Of a stretch of DNA of 64,000 bases, positions 12,101 to 24,400 are shown one piece after another. This stretch comes from Clytia hemisphaerica (lineage: Eukaryota > Cnidaria > Hydrozoa > Leptothecata > Clytiidae). Both the position numbers and the translations under genes were made by a program. A model generated the notes under the pieces. It did not search any database and had not been told where the DNA came from. It saw nothing but the letters and a program-made list of their open reading frames with translations. The stretch is taken from contig CACVBU010000046.1 of NCBI GenBank assembly GCA_902728285.1, positions 1,677,968 through 1,741,967 of the forward strand, read 5' to 3'. Each line of letters begins with the position of its first letter. Within the stretch, counting starts at the first letter, position 1.

Positions 12101-12949
12101 TTGATTTTCTTTTGAAAGAAAAGGTATTTCCCTTGCAAAAAATACAAAATAACTGAAATTCCTTGAGCAATCATTAGTTGAATTTTTCTTTTTGAAAAAG
12201 AAGATTATTATTCCCTTGAGAAACACACAGAAAATCAATTTCCTATGCGAAAATTCATAGCCTGTCTTATTTAATTGGAAATACAGATTTTATTTATTTT
12301 TCTCTTGGAAAACTGCTCAGAATGATGATTTCACAAACTGGGGGGAGGAGTCTTCAAAAGTCATGCATCCGACATGTTCTAGTCCAACAGCTAAAAAGTC
12401 CGATAAGGCAATCGAAGGTTGCTCCAGTTTTTCCGAACCGATTTTGTCCGGCAAAAAGTGTCAAAAGAATATTTGTTTCAGAAAAAACGTTATTAGCCTG
12501 TCTGACTAGCCAACCAATTTTTAACACTTAGGCGGAGGACCGTGTCCGTCTAGTACAGACTTTTAAACTAAATTTAGGGAAAAAATCTCTCAAAGGGTCC
12601 CAAAATCATCAAAATTTTGTCTCTCAAAGGGGCGATTTTCGATTTTTGCCTCGGACATACCTGTCACCTTGCAAACCTAGTACCCCCCCCCGGAGCATCC
12701 GTACCCCTTTTTGCCAATATCCCCCCATGTATATCTCGAGGAAAGTGTATTGGAACTTTGTGATTCAAAGACAGATTTTGGATGAAAATTGTATCAAAAG
12801 TATCAAAAGATTAAAGGACAACAACAAGATCTGCTATTTACAAAGATAAATTTCTCGTCCTCCGTGCTTGAAAAATCAATATTTTTGATTAGGTCTGAAA
12901 TATTTTTGATCCCTGTGGATAGATTAGTTTAGGAAAGAAAAAAATACTT

Positions 12950-13022
12950 ATGGGGGAATCGAACCCTGGACCATCTGACCTGGTATCTGATGCTCTACCG
13001 CCTGAGCTAATTAACCGTATCT
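12950..13022 (-). tRNA. tRNA-like gene or pseudogene
   Basis: The minus strand reads TTAGCTCAGGCGGTAGAGC (clean D arm and A box), an anticodon arm TCAGA-TACCAGG-TCAGA, then GGGTTCGATTCCC (perfect T arm and B box). The anticodon stem has one A-A mismatch, and loop position 33 is A rather than U. The nominal anticodon would be CCA. It is therefore more likely a tRNA pseudogene or a tRNA-derived SINE head than a working tRNA-Trp. Confidence 0.5.
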
Positions 13023-13440
13023 GTTCTTCGAGAGCAAATGTTTTTATATTACCATAAAAAGTAATAAAAAATGACGTAATGTAATTGCGTAAAACATTTT
13101 CATTCGCGCATACAAAACAATAGGCAGGATTTTCATTGTTATTTTGTCGATACTGGCGTAATCATTTGAGAGTATTCCGATCAGAATTACAACTAATACT
13201 TGCTTAGCGCTAGCCATAAGCGATGCTAGGTTCTAGAAATCCGTTCGGGAATGTTTTGCCGAAAACGTAAATCGGGGAAACACTTTTTTTGAACGGAAAC
13301 GGATGATATTCAAAACATACTATTTGAAATATTTTTTTTGATGGATTGTGTGTGTTTATAAAAAATAAATGATCTGATTTTTCTCAGCTCTTTGTTACCT
13401 ATCCCTTGACCAAAAACGTTTGTGCGTGGCCTTATAATTG

Positions 13441-13816
13441 AGCCTCTCACTTTTGTTTTCAGCCTCCCGCCTCCCACTTTTGTTTTCAGCCTCCCGCCTC
13501 CCACTTTTGTTTTCAGCCTCCCGCCTCCCACTTTTGTTTTCAGCCTCCCGCCTCCCACTTTCGTTTTGAGCCCCCGCCTCCCACTTTCGATTTTAGCCTC
13601 CCACCTCCCACTTTCAATTTCAGCCTCCCGCCTCCCACTTTCGTTTTCAGCCTCCGCCTCCCGCCTCCCCCGTTTTAGCCTCCGCCTCCCACTTTCGATT
13701 TTAGCCTCCCGCCTCCCACTTTCGTTTTCAGCCTCCCGCCTCCCGCCTCCCACTTTCTATTTCAGCCTCCCGACTCCCGGCTCCCGGTTCAGCCTCCCGC
13801 CTCCCGCCTCCCAGTT
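13441..13816. repeat. C-rich minisatellite, right foldback arm
   Basis: Tandem units CAGCCTCCCGCCTCCCACTT plus TCGTTT or TTGTTT, the reverse complement of the array at 9426-9805. The apparent proteins on both strands (PPTFVFSL-type and VGGGRLKT-type) are translations of the repeat and have no other support. Confidence 0.85.
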
Positions 13817-14030
13817 TTCCTGTATGCCTTGATTTTGTAATCTACACATACTAATTCGCGAGTTTCCGTTGTTTTTTTTGGAATCTAAAATATGTATCAC
13901 GAAATGAAACGTTTTTCGACCTCAGCCGCGCGACTAATTCCTGAGAGCTGACTTTCTTGTACTTTCTTGCAACTTTATTGGCACAATTTACTTTTTTAAC
14001 TTTGGTTTTTGACTTCTTGTACCTTTGATA

Positions 14031-16464
14031 ATGGACGAGTTCACCGGTGAAAACATTATCGACTTTAATGAAGAAGAATACAGCCAAGAAGAATTAGAAG
14101 AGCTTTTCGTTGTTACAGAAAATGTTGGTAGCAAGGTTCAACAAATAGACCTTTTCGCCTTTGCGTCCGCCATATTGAATTGTATGCAAAAATTATGGTT
14201 GCCGAATTGCCGTGGTGAAATTCCCTTAGAAAGTATGCAAAACATATGCAAAAAGAAAGTATTAAATAAAAACTTACATGCATAATTGGCATTATATTAA
14301 AATGTAATCTTGTAGAAGAAAGATTAAATTTGCTTCTCTTGAAAACTAAAAACAATTATATTCACTCATCTCTTAGAACAAGCACTTCAAAAGACCATAA
14401 CATTAGACAGAATCTCAAACTGAAAAATCACCCGCGAAGGTAAAAAACAATCCTTATTCGGCTGACGGCAAATTATTCTCCTGGGAATAGAGCCGCCAAA
14501 TGATCAAATCAAAACATTGATAAAGTGTGACGTCACAATTACTGCTTTCAGTTTGCGTGTTTTGAAAGTTTGATGTGTGTACTCCGTCTTTGTGGAATTT
14601 CTTAATGGCATGAAAACAGAATATGCAATGTCTTTAAGAACAAATTCCTAAAAGGCTTTTGTTGTTCTGTAAATATTTCCTTTTGGATTAAGAAATTCCA
14701 TCTTTTATTGTTCTAATGATTATAATATTTATTTATAAGATGCTTTGTTGTCTTTTTAATCTTTGTGTAAACTTGCATATGTTTTGCATACATTCCAACT
14801 AAATCCAACCACGGCATTTTCGTTCCTGTATTTTTGCATACAATTCAATATGGCGGACGCAAAGGCGAAAAGGTCTAATAGACTTTGAGATTGAACTTTC
14901 TGGTAATGAACAAACAATTCTTGCAAATGAAAATGCTGTACTGTCGACTATCCCAGCAATAACCTTTGTAGATGACAGAGATGTAGATTTACTTGACGTT
15001 CCTGCGATTCGGTTCTGTCCAGACCCTGCTGAAGTTTTCAAAGATGTTTTTGTATGCAGATGGTGTAAGGAGACGTTCAGTAGCAACACAATTATGAACA
15101 ATCACTCAAAGAAATGCTTTCAAAATCCAGCTAGGCGAACAAAGCAAGGACATAAAATTGGTAATTTCAGAATCCAATTAATTTTTTTTTCTTTTTAAAG
15201 TTTGTTTTGGCACAGTCTGATCTGGACCTCTTAGAGGACATACACACACACAGTTGACAAATGTTTTTGAGTGATGCACACTCAATGTATCAAGTTTTAT
15301 TTTCTACAAATATTTGCTGACCATTTGTAGTACCCTTTTAGCTTCTCTGGTCTTCCCACATCCTACCTTAACACAACAACAGTACAAAGTAATATTATGC
15401 TTGTCTTATGATTACTCTTTACCTCTTTTATAGTGCTTAATGAAACCGAGCTGAAACCATTGGAAAAAGAAGCAGGGAGCCACTTCACAATCGCACTAGA
15501 GTTAGCCATCAATGACAAGATCCTCAATCTCAAACATGGAGAAGAGCTGACTCCAGGAAATCATGCTGCAAAATCTGCTAAATTCATTCTAGAAAAATCA
15601 GACCTCGTGTCAAATGAAATGAACACATTTGCAACACATATTCAATCACTCTTGATTCCATCTGTCAATACAGACTTTTGCTCAGAAGCTAGGCAAATCG
15701 GTTGCACAAAATTTTCAGCAGTAACTATTAGTAAATCTGGAAGAAGCAAGTTTGCCACAATTTTTGATAAGTTGCTTATGAATAAAGATGGATTTGATGT
15801 TCTTTACACCTTCATTGTCACAAAAACCTTTTCCTTGATCCTCAAATGGAAAAATGATCAGCTTATTGAACCCTCCAAGATTGATTACACCAGAGTGAGC
15901 TTCACGTCCGAAGAGGAAAAAGTACTCCGATATGTTGCTGGTTTTATTCCTTTTTCCCTTAAAAAAAGGTTTTCTCGTGTCAAAGAATCTGAACTTAAGA
16001 AGGCTGCTCTACAGATAGTTGATAATTGGTGTCTTGATGGAGATGAAAAGGATGCAACCGATTTTTATGATTACACGTTATCATGGACAAACCGAATAAA
16101 TAGAGGAGGACTAATGATTGTTAAAGAACCATTTTATGTTTTCATTAGACGTATTGAAACTTATGTACGGGAAGTTTTAAATGTCACCCTGATTGAAAAC
16201 TACAATGGAGAGGACTTGAGGGATATCATTTTAAGCAAGCTTTTAAAAAGCATGAGCATCGAGAGCACATGGGCCTCATTGAGTAGAATGGTTGTATCTG
16301 AAAAACTTAAAATGACTTTAAAAGAAATCATTTTAAAGAAATGGGTGAATTTGCGCGTACGTTCCTTTGTAACAGCCTGGATTCAAGTTGCTAAATTACG
16401 CCATACTGAAGATAAACTATCAAAAAAAGCCGAAGTCGGTTTGAGGAAAGGTCTCAGTGCCTAA
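14031..16464 (+). CDS. Companion gene of the P-like transposon, split by a MITE
   Basis: With the MITE at 14147-14876 and one of its AAT duplications left out, exon 1 is 14031-14146 plus 14880-15160 and ends at a GTAATT donor (phase 1). Exon 2 is 15434-16464. The joined frame is open for 475 residues and the lengths divide by three. The N-terminus is acidic. A C2HC-type finger (C98, C101, H114, C118) follows, in a FVCRWCKETF context. Exon 2 holds VLRYVAGFIPF near residue 295 and NRINRGGL near 354. These resemble the YVAGY and RGGL motifs I associate with the C-terminal region of P/THAP9 transposases, a part missing from the transposase on the other strand. A DNA-binding or accessory role in transposition is inferred. 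The present copy may be broken unless the MITE is removed by splicing. Confidence 0.65.
14147..14876. mobile_element. MITE inside exon 1 of the companion gene
   Basis: Inverted ends AGACCTTTTCGCCTTTGCG (left) and the matching right end at 14858-14876 continue for about 50 bp each, through GTCCGCCATATTGAATTG. AAT flanks both sides (14144-14146 and 14877-14879), a 3-bp duplication as made by PIF/Harbinger-type elements. Removing the element plus one AAT restores an uninterrupted reading frame. No transposase is encoded. Confidence 0.8.
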
Positions 16465-18468
16465 TTTTTTTTATTTTATATATATTTTTTACAATGTTTT
16501 TTTGAAACAGGCAGAAGCAAATGTCTTTTTGTTGCTTTTATTTATATATATCATTAATACTTACATGGGCTTTATATTCTTGTTTCGACAAAGATTCCAT
16601 TTCATCACCTCCTTGCAATTTGAAATTTCTTTACTGAGGGGCACAAATGAGAACCAGGTGCTTAGTTTCCAGATGTGGGATGATAACCTTTTAATAAAGT
16701 TAGCCTTGTTAATGGGGTCAAGCTTGAGTTTTTACAAGTTCTTTGATGACTCTGTTGGTCGTTAAATGTTGAGACAAACGATTTTATTACTTTTTCTAAA
16801 GAACGCGTTATCCCTATTGTTTAAAAATAACCAATCAGTTTTAAGCATCTTGTAAAAACTCCAAGGCATCTCTGTTAATGAAATTCGATTTGAAACTATT
16901 TGGAGTTCTGGTTTTTTTTTAGAGTGGCAATGGAATCTCACTTTCAGAAGTTGAATCTAAAATGAAATGGTTTTTTTTAGCTTTTTCCTCGTAATTCATT
17001 CTGAGGGCCTACTGTAGCAGTTTTTTATTTTAACATTTTAAGTTACACTATTTGCTGGTGTACTGTAAACAACTTTTCTTCTTTTGTTAAATTATTTTAT
17101 TAACATTAAAAGCCCTTATTATTAGTATTTCAAATTCTGATGGAATGGTTGAGATTTTTGGCATGTAGATGAACCTCTCGTAGCCTTGAGCTTGACCTCA
17201 TTTGGTCCTAACTTTTTTGCAAAATGGTTCGTATTTTCAAAGTTCTAGCATTGACCTTTTTTCTGTTATTGCTCAATTTAATTTTGTTGCTGACTTTCTC
17301 CATCCTAAAGATGGCATCTACAGGTCGTAAGTCAAACCTCTAGTGACACATTTTTTAGATTTGTAATTTTGAAATAAGTGCTTTCTTTTTAAATAATAAA
17401 GAAAACGAAACGACCGATTTGGTCGATCACTTGAAACATTTGATTTCCTTTTTACTTAAATTATATGATGTAAAACTGATGGCTAGGCTAGTATCATAAT
17501 TATTTGTTCTTTAAATGTCATTTATTTCTTTAAATGATAACAACTTTTGAATTCTTCTTCTTTCGGTGAGCGTAAAAATAATTGGATCTCTAAAGCCTTA
17601 GCCAAAACGTTTTGTTTCTTTCTTTTGTATCCCTGCATTAATCACATTTGGCATCTTTTCCGGTCTTTTAAAAGATCCTGAAAAATGAAATCTTTGGCCA
17701 GGAAATATGTATGATCTGTTACTAATGATTCAATTTTTATAATCTTTGGCTCGCACAGCACTGGTCCAGAACTAAGATATAAGAGTTCGATAGGAATGAA
17801 TTGACAGTTAGCTTCTGATTATTAAATGTCTTTTCCAGGACCACAGTTGACTGGATTTAATAATAACTTTAGATCTACAGTTTGAAAATTAAATCTGACA
17901 ATGTATAATCATCGCATATAAAACTATAAAATACCGCAACATAAATTGCATCACTATTGTATTCTCAGAACAATGATTAACGCTTTTTCATAAGAACATG
18001 AGACTCATTTTTGGCTGAAACCTTATTAGAACAATTTGAGCCTTAGATTTGAAAAAAAACTGGCCCAGAAAATGCTAATTATAAACCCTTTTTAAGTCAA
18101 TAGGTGAGTGAAATGAGCATGTTAAGAACTAAAGAATCTAAAAATATTCGAAAAATCAAGAGCATTCAAGCCTGGACCAAAATTTACTGCTCTAATAAAA
18201 AAGTGTGTATACAATAATAAAACTATATAAATACTAATTTTAAGATCTTTTTATAAAAAATAAATATCTAAAAACGAGGCTCCTTCAATTCAAAAGTTAA
18301 GAAGTTTTAAGTAGTCAAAGACGAACGTGCATTCCAACAAGTTCAATTTTTCAATTTGATTAAATGAATATTCCACCACTTTTCTGGAGAACAAGCAAAA
18401 GATTAGTTCAAAATTCATTCAGAAAAATCATTCGTAATGTCAGTAACAATAAATTGTCTCATGATGGT
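16465..18468. other. Space between the two convergent genes of the P-like transposon
   Basis: About 2 kb of AT-rich sequence between the stop codon of the companion gene and the stop codon of the transposase. It should hold both 3' untranslated regions. I see no further gene. A short open frame at 16457-16765 is hydrophobic low-complexity sequence without support. Confidence 0.5.
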
Positions 18469-21400
18469 TCATGGCTTACTTCTCTTCCTCGTCGGTAATC
18501 GTGTCATATCCGTTACGTCCAACGTGTGTTGTTGACGGTCCTTTTTGTTTTTTCGGACATTCCCGTTCAAAACCTGGAGCAGTTCATCTCCAGTAACATC
18601 GAGCGCTAAAACGTTACGATTTACCATATTAAGGTCTGGATTTTCATTTGAGCCTCCCTTTGCTCGTTGCTTCGAGAAATACTCTTCCACGGGGTCCTGC
18701 GATATCTTCTCCGAGAGAAAGAACCCTGCATTCTCTTCATCAAAGAGTAATTTCCCCAGTTTGATGAATGACATTGCTGCAGGTAAAGAAAATCAATTAC
18801 TAGATTTGAAAATGAACTCAAATCGCATGAACTTTCCCCTCAAAAAATGGGCAGATTGAAAAAGGAAATAACGTCACAATAACACTCTACCTTACGTATA
18901 ATATCGACCTTATCGATCTTCAAAACGAGGAAGATTATCATACTGTATGCCATACCATAGCAAAATATAGTAAGAAAAAAGTTCAGCCTAAGTTATAGAC
19001 AGCATAACCAAACGGATAATGGGTCCTAAGACCTTTTAGTACGAAATATATAGATATATATACAATAGCCTGATACTAATGTGGTTGATATTTGCTTCAA
19101 GAATGTATCTTACTTGTTATGCGCAATCCAGTTAATGTTTGCTTGGAAAGCTTCAACCTGGCTTTTTCGTCAGCCTTCAAGTTTTCTTGGATGTTTACTT
19201 GGTCATCCCAATCGTCAAAAAACTTTAAGAATTTCGACTCGAGCCACTGAAAATAAAATCAATATTCTAAATTTATCGAAGAGCTACAACTGCATTCAAT
19301 ATATAGCTCAAAAATATTTATAAGCAAAAAGCTTTAGATCCATATTGTTCAGTTGTGTTTTATATGGTACTTTGTATTTTGCTAAAAAAAATTATCAGAT
19401 AAGAATTATAGTTTCTAAAGATTTAAAAGCTCACCTCAAACCGCCAATCACTTGAGCTGGTGTACTTGTCTTTTGCTCTCTTTCCTGTCTTGTTAACGAG
19501 CTGCGAAACATTAAGGCAATCAAAAAACTGGTCCATCAAGCGTATGAACTTTGAAAGCGATTCTGTTCCAGAACTTTCACCAGCTTCCCTTTGTTCATCT
19601 AGCATATCAGCAACGGTGCTACTCAAAACCTAAAAGTTTGAATAATAATCCTAGCGAAAAGAAATAAACTTTTTGGGTTTTCCATGTTATCAGATGATGG
19701 AGAATTAAGATTTTATAGCCAGAAAGGAGTAAATGATGGCTTTTGTCAGTTTCAGTTTAAAAAATGACCATAACTTCGTGAGCTACCTTAAAATGAGCTA
19801 CTTAAAATATTAAACACAGAAATCAGCAAAAATAATTTACTTAATTCATATCACACTCTACCTGGGCTGCAAGATTTACACGCATTCTGCTCCTTGGATC
19901 TAGTTTTATGTGTTCCTGCCTGAGTTTGTGACCGAACCGGATTCCAGGGCAGTATCTAGAAGGTCCAAGATCCCAGTCGAATACATTGCTTATTTGGTGC
20001 CATCCCATATCTTTTCCATCAAACTATATAATAACAAAAAGAATCTTAACATGTTTAAAGCTTGTTTCAAAATGAAAAGAAGGGTACTGATTGAACCTGT
20101 TAAAATTAGATCTTTCTCTTGAAATCAAGCTCTTATTAAATATGTAGAACATTTTCAATGTGAGCCATTATGTTCAAAATTTTAATGTAATGTTTTCAAC
20201 TTAAAATTATGGAAAAACAAAGCTGAAAAGCAAAATCAAGTTACAACAAGGGTTCTGCTCTCTTTGTTGGCGTATGAGTTCTCCAAGTTATTTCTGGTGG
20301 TTTTCATAAGATGCGGAGGGTCTGAAAAAAAGTAGATCTTTCTCATCGTGGAGTATGCCCAAGGGTTGTATGCCCAGTATACATGACCGTGGAACAGGTT
20401 GGAAGTGTCGTCATGAAACTTGTGTAATTCAAAGAATTTCCTGTTCGGAGTAGCTCCATCTGCTGTAATGCATCGAACTTTCAAACCAAGACTTTCTAAA
20501 ATACCAGTTGCTTCATGGGCACAGTAGAAAATTTGATCTGAAGTGAAACCCTCACTTGCGAAGTGCCCAAAGACATATTCCAGTCCTGAACAAAGCCCAC
20601 GTGCCATAAAAACCATGACATATTTAGCAACAGATTTTTCTTTGACACCATCTTCTGAGCAAAACCTCTCAAAGCGTTCCAAGTCATCGTTTATCTCACC
20701 CATTTCTGTGAATCCAACCAACTTTCCTGTCAACTTATCAAAAACCAAGCCACTCTGAAAACAGTAAAATTAGTTCCTAAGTTTTGAATTCAGAAAGATT
20801 AAGAACAATAAATACAACAAAAATTAGGTTCTGACTTTCTCAGGAATAGAATACAACAGCATAATAAACCATTTCAAACTATGTCTATATCAACTTCTTC
20901 CTTCAGACTACATCAAACTTACTTTAATCTTCATTTCGTCAAAAACCAATCCAACATTACACTGTGCCTCTTTTGTACATGTTTCCCTCACTTTCTTCAA
21001 AAGACGCTGAATAATATCTGGGTTGAAACCACAACCAGGGGTAGTAAAGTTTATATATTTCAAAAGGGTACTTTTACAGGGGAGATACATAAATGGTCCG
21101 GTTTGTATATGTTTGTAAGTGGCTGGTGATTTGAGATATATACTCAAACTCCACCTGATGATGAGTGGATGCCATCGCATTCCTCTGGGGTCTATACTTG
21201 CATGCTTTTTTTGCTCATTCCAGAGCAAATTTTGGGGACTGTCCTCCTTGAATGGGTTGTCATTCTGTTTTAGAACTGCACTACAAAGATTTTGGGTGGA
21301 TTTGTCAAGGTCAACACCTTCTGAAAAAACTTCTCTTCTGACATACTTCTTCATAGAATTGTAATTACGAACAATATTCGCCTTTTCAATCTGTAAAAGT

Positions 21401-24400
21401 TCAATCTTTTTTATCAATTGCTCACGATCCAAGTATCTAAAATGAAAACAGTTAGACGATCAGCCCTTTCTAACCCAGAAGCTTTTTTTTAAGGATTTTG
21501 CTACACAAACACACATCAAACCATGAAGGTCTCATGAATGATCATGAAATAAAATCTTTTGTTAGTAGTGCGAAATTGGAAACCTGTTATTTGTAGTGGG
21601 AAGGATAACATCTTCGGTAGACTTTCTCTTTCTTGACCGCATTGCAAATAATGTTGACCGATACTTTGAACATGTATCACATCTATCTCCTGTGCAATAG
21701 AATATGAAATTCTTTTGAAACTAACCATGTTATTATGATTGAAAACTAGGCTACAAATCAATCGATTTAGTCCACCAGTAACTATTATCTTAAATAACAC
21801 TTATATCTAAACTCAAATTGAAATCACAAGTTTAATTGAGGTAATATAATTTGGATTTTCAAAATATCTTTGCTACTGTAATTCTATTTGTAACCTCATA
21901 CAAGCATCAAGCATACAGGAACAACTATATTATGTTGTTAGGGTAATAACATAAATATTCAAAACCAACCTTTGCTGGGATCAATAATCAAATCACAGTT
22001 TTCATGTCGTATTGTTTTCATGTCAAAGAAGGTTTTGCCATCTGAGGTTTCTAATTGACTTGTAACACTTTTATCCGTTGATAGAAATTTGAAATTATCT
22101 TGGTTGCCAACCTTTCTGGAAACTAAATCTGGAAAGTCTTCATTACCTTTACATATATTAGATTGGTGTAATGCTTTAAAGAATTCATCTGTATTTTTCA
22201 ATGTAGCAATATTTGGAAAATTAAGACTGGCCAATGCCTCCTTTAGTATGGGTTTGCCATGAATTGTCACACAATATTCACCTGTTTCAAAAATCTCCAA
22301 TGTTTTGGTAACCTCTGATGAATGAAAACCATAAACATTCTGCCTGACCTCCTAAAAATCAATGAAAACAATATTTCATAGAATTTATACATGTTTCTTT
22401 ATGTTGCGCATTGACTTACTGCTCAGAAATCTAAGATTTTTTTAATTTCAGGCTTATGCAATCTGATTGAATTGTTTCAATCAAGTAGAGTATCTAATTA
22501 AAATATATCAAAGGTAAAAGTTAAATATTGAACAATTGCCACATTATTGAAAGTAATAATTTGCCAAATATTTTTTAAGCAAATTACTCAAAGAAATAGT
22601 ATCCTTAAGTAGTCAAGGAACAGTATATTAAAATCCCGGGGGGGGGGTACTACCCTTGTCGACCGACGGGGGTGCTCCGCTGAGGTTCGAAAAATGGACC
22701 CTACGTGGGACTCAAAATTTGCGAAAAAAGTGACCCCCAAATACCCCCACAAGGACTACCGCTCAGACCACCATTCCAAATCCCTCAACTACCATTCAAC
22801 CCAATGCAAACATTCCAGTAGTAAATAGCTTTGCATTTTTTAACATACAAGGGCTTTGTCCACAAACAGTACCCAGCAAAGTTCCCTTTATTAAAGATAA
22901 TGTTTGTAATGAAAACCAACTTTTTGTTGGATTGTCAGAAACTTGGTTATATAACCATAAAGACGCAGAACTTAAAGTAGAAGGTTTCACTCCCTTCCGA
23001 TGTGATTCAACAAGAAAGAAGAAATCTAGAGGCAGATTTACTGGTGGAGTTTGTTTTTATGTCAGGGATGATATTGCAGCTTCATGCGAAAAAATCTATT
23101 CTCACTCCTCGCCCAGTGTACAACTTCTTTGCCTATACTCAAGCATCGAAAATATGGCTATCCTGGTAGTCTACCGACAACCTGACGACAAAGCAAATGG
23201 TAATCCTTCAACCGCAAATGATTTTATCATTCCTATCAATGGTGTAAAAAATGCACTTTCAAAGTTAGAAACCGTACCAAATATCATTTTTGGAGGTGAT
23301 TTCAACCTTCCAAAAGCAACTTGGCCTGAGGGCCTTCCAAAATCAGGATGTACTATCAACGACCGTCTTATTCTAAACTCTTTGAATCAGTTTTGCAACG
23401 AATACTTCATGTCACAATATATCGATTTGCCAACACACAAGGACGGAAATACATTAGACCTTGTTTTCACTAACAACGAACAAATAATACACAGCTACAC
23501 AACAGTACCTGTATTGCAAAGCACATCTCATCACGAAATTGTACTAGTATCAACAACTCTGAAAGTTCAAAACTCCTTTCTGGACGACGATCAACAAGAG
23601 CCACGCACAAAATTCAACACACTGAATTATTTTGCTGATGACATTGATTGGGAAACTATTAAAAATGATCTCAAATATGTCTCAACAATGGCCAAGTGAG
23701 TTCGATACTGAAGACCCAGATGTTATTTTGGAAACCTTCAACAACATATGCTACAGATATGCGAAAGCAGAGTTCCCGTGAAGGCCAAGACCACATCAAA
23801 AACGAAATCAAAAGCTGAGAGATACCGTCACTCTCTTACAAAAAGAAGAAGAAAAATTAACAAAAAAAACTTTTACACACCAACTCCAAATCCAAGAAAG
23901 ACAAGATAAAAGATGAACTTTTACAAATTGAGAAAAAACTTCAAAAAAAAATCTTTTAATGAGTCAAAGCGTCACGTGGAAAGCAAAGTGATTGACTCAA
24001 TTAAAAAGAATTCAAAATATTTCTTTACCTATGCAAAAAAGAAATCGAAAATTCGGTCTAATATCGGACCCCTATTGAATTGCAATGAAGAACTTACACA
24101 AAGAAGCAAAGAAATGGCTGATCTCTTAGCCGACCAATATGCTAAAGTGTTCAGTAAACCAAAGCAACCACAACCACAACCTAACCAAGACAAAACAAAC
24201 GTCAAGATTGATGAGATTAACATAACAGAAGACTCAATCGTTAAAGCAATAAATGAGCTGTCTCCATCATCTTCTGCAGGACCTGATGGATTTCCAGCTA
24301 TGTTTCTCAAAAAATGCAAAGATGAGTTATCCGTTCCACTGTGTTTACTCTGGAAGAAAAGCCTAGAAATAGGTCTTGTTCCAACTGAACTGAAAAAATG

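Larger units (their letters stand above)
8771..13942. mobile_element. Foldback-type element with minisatellite arms
   Basis: The left end TAGTCGCGCGGCTGAGGTCG is mirrored at the right end (13913-13942). The similarity continues inward on both sides: a CGTGATACA..TTAGATTCCA block, a GCGAATTAGTATGTGTAGATT-like block, then ..CATACAGGAAAACTGGGAG and a G-rich minisatellite, in opposite orientation at the two ends. Each arm is about 0.5 kb without the palindrome inserted in the left one. Long inverted arms made of tandem repeats are typical of foldback elements. The duplicated target may be only ATT. The interior (about 9.8-13.4 kb) has no transposase that I can see. Confidence 0.6.

Noticed and set aside
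12950-13022. Functional tRNA-Trp(CCA)
   Set aside because: Anticodon-stem mismatch and missing U33; kept only as tRNA-like.
13310-13832. Open frames of up to 147 codons on both strands
   Set aside because: Same minisatellite in inverted orientation.
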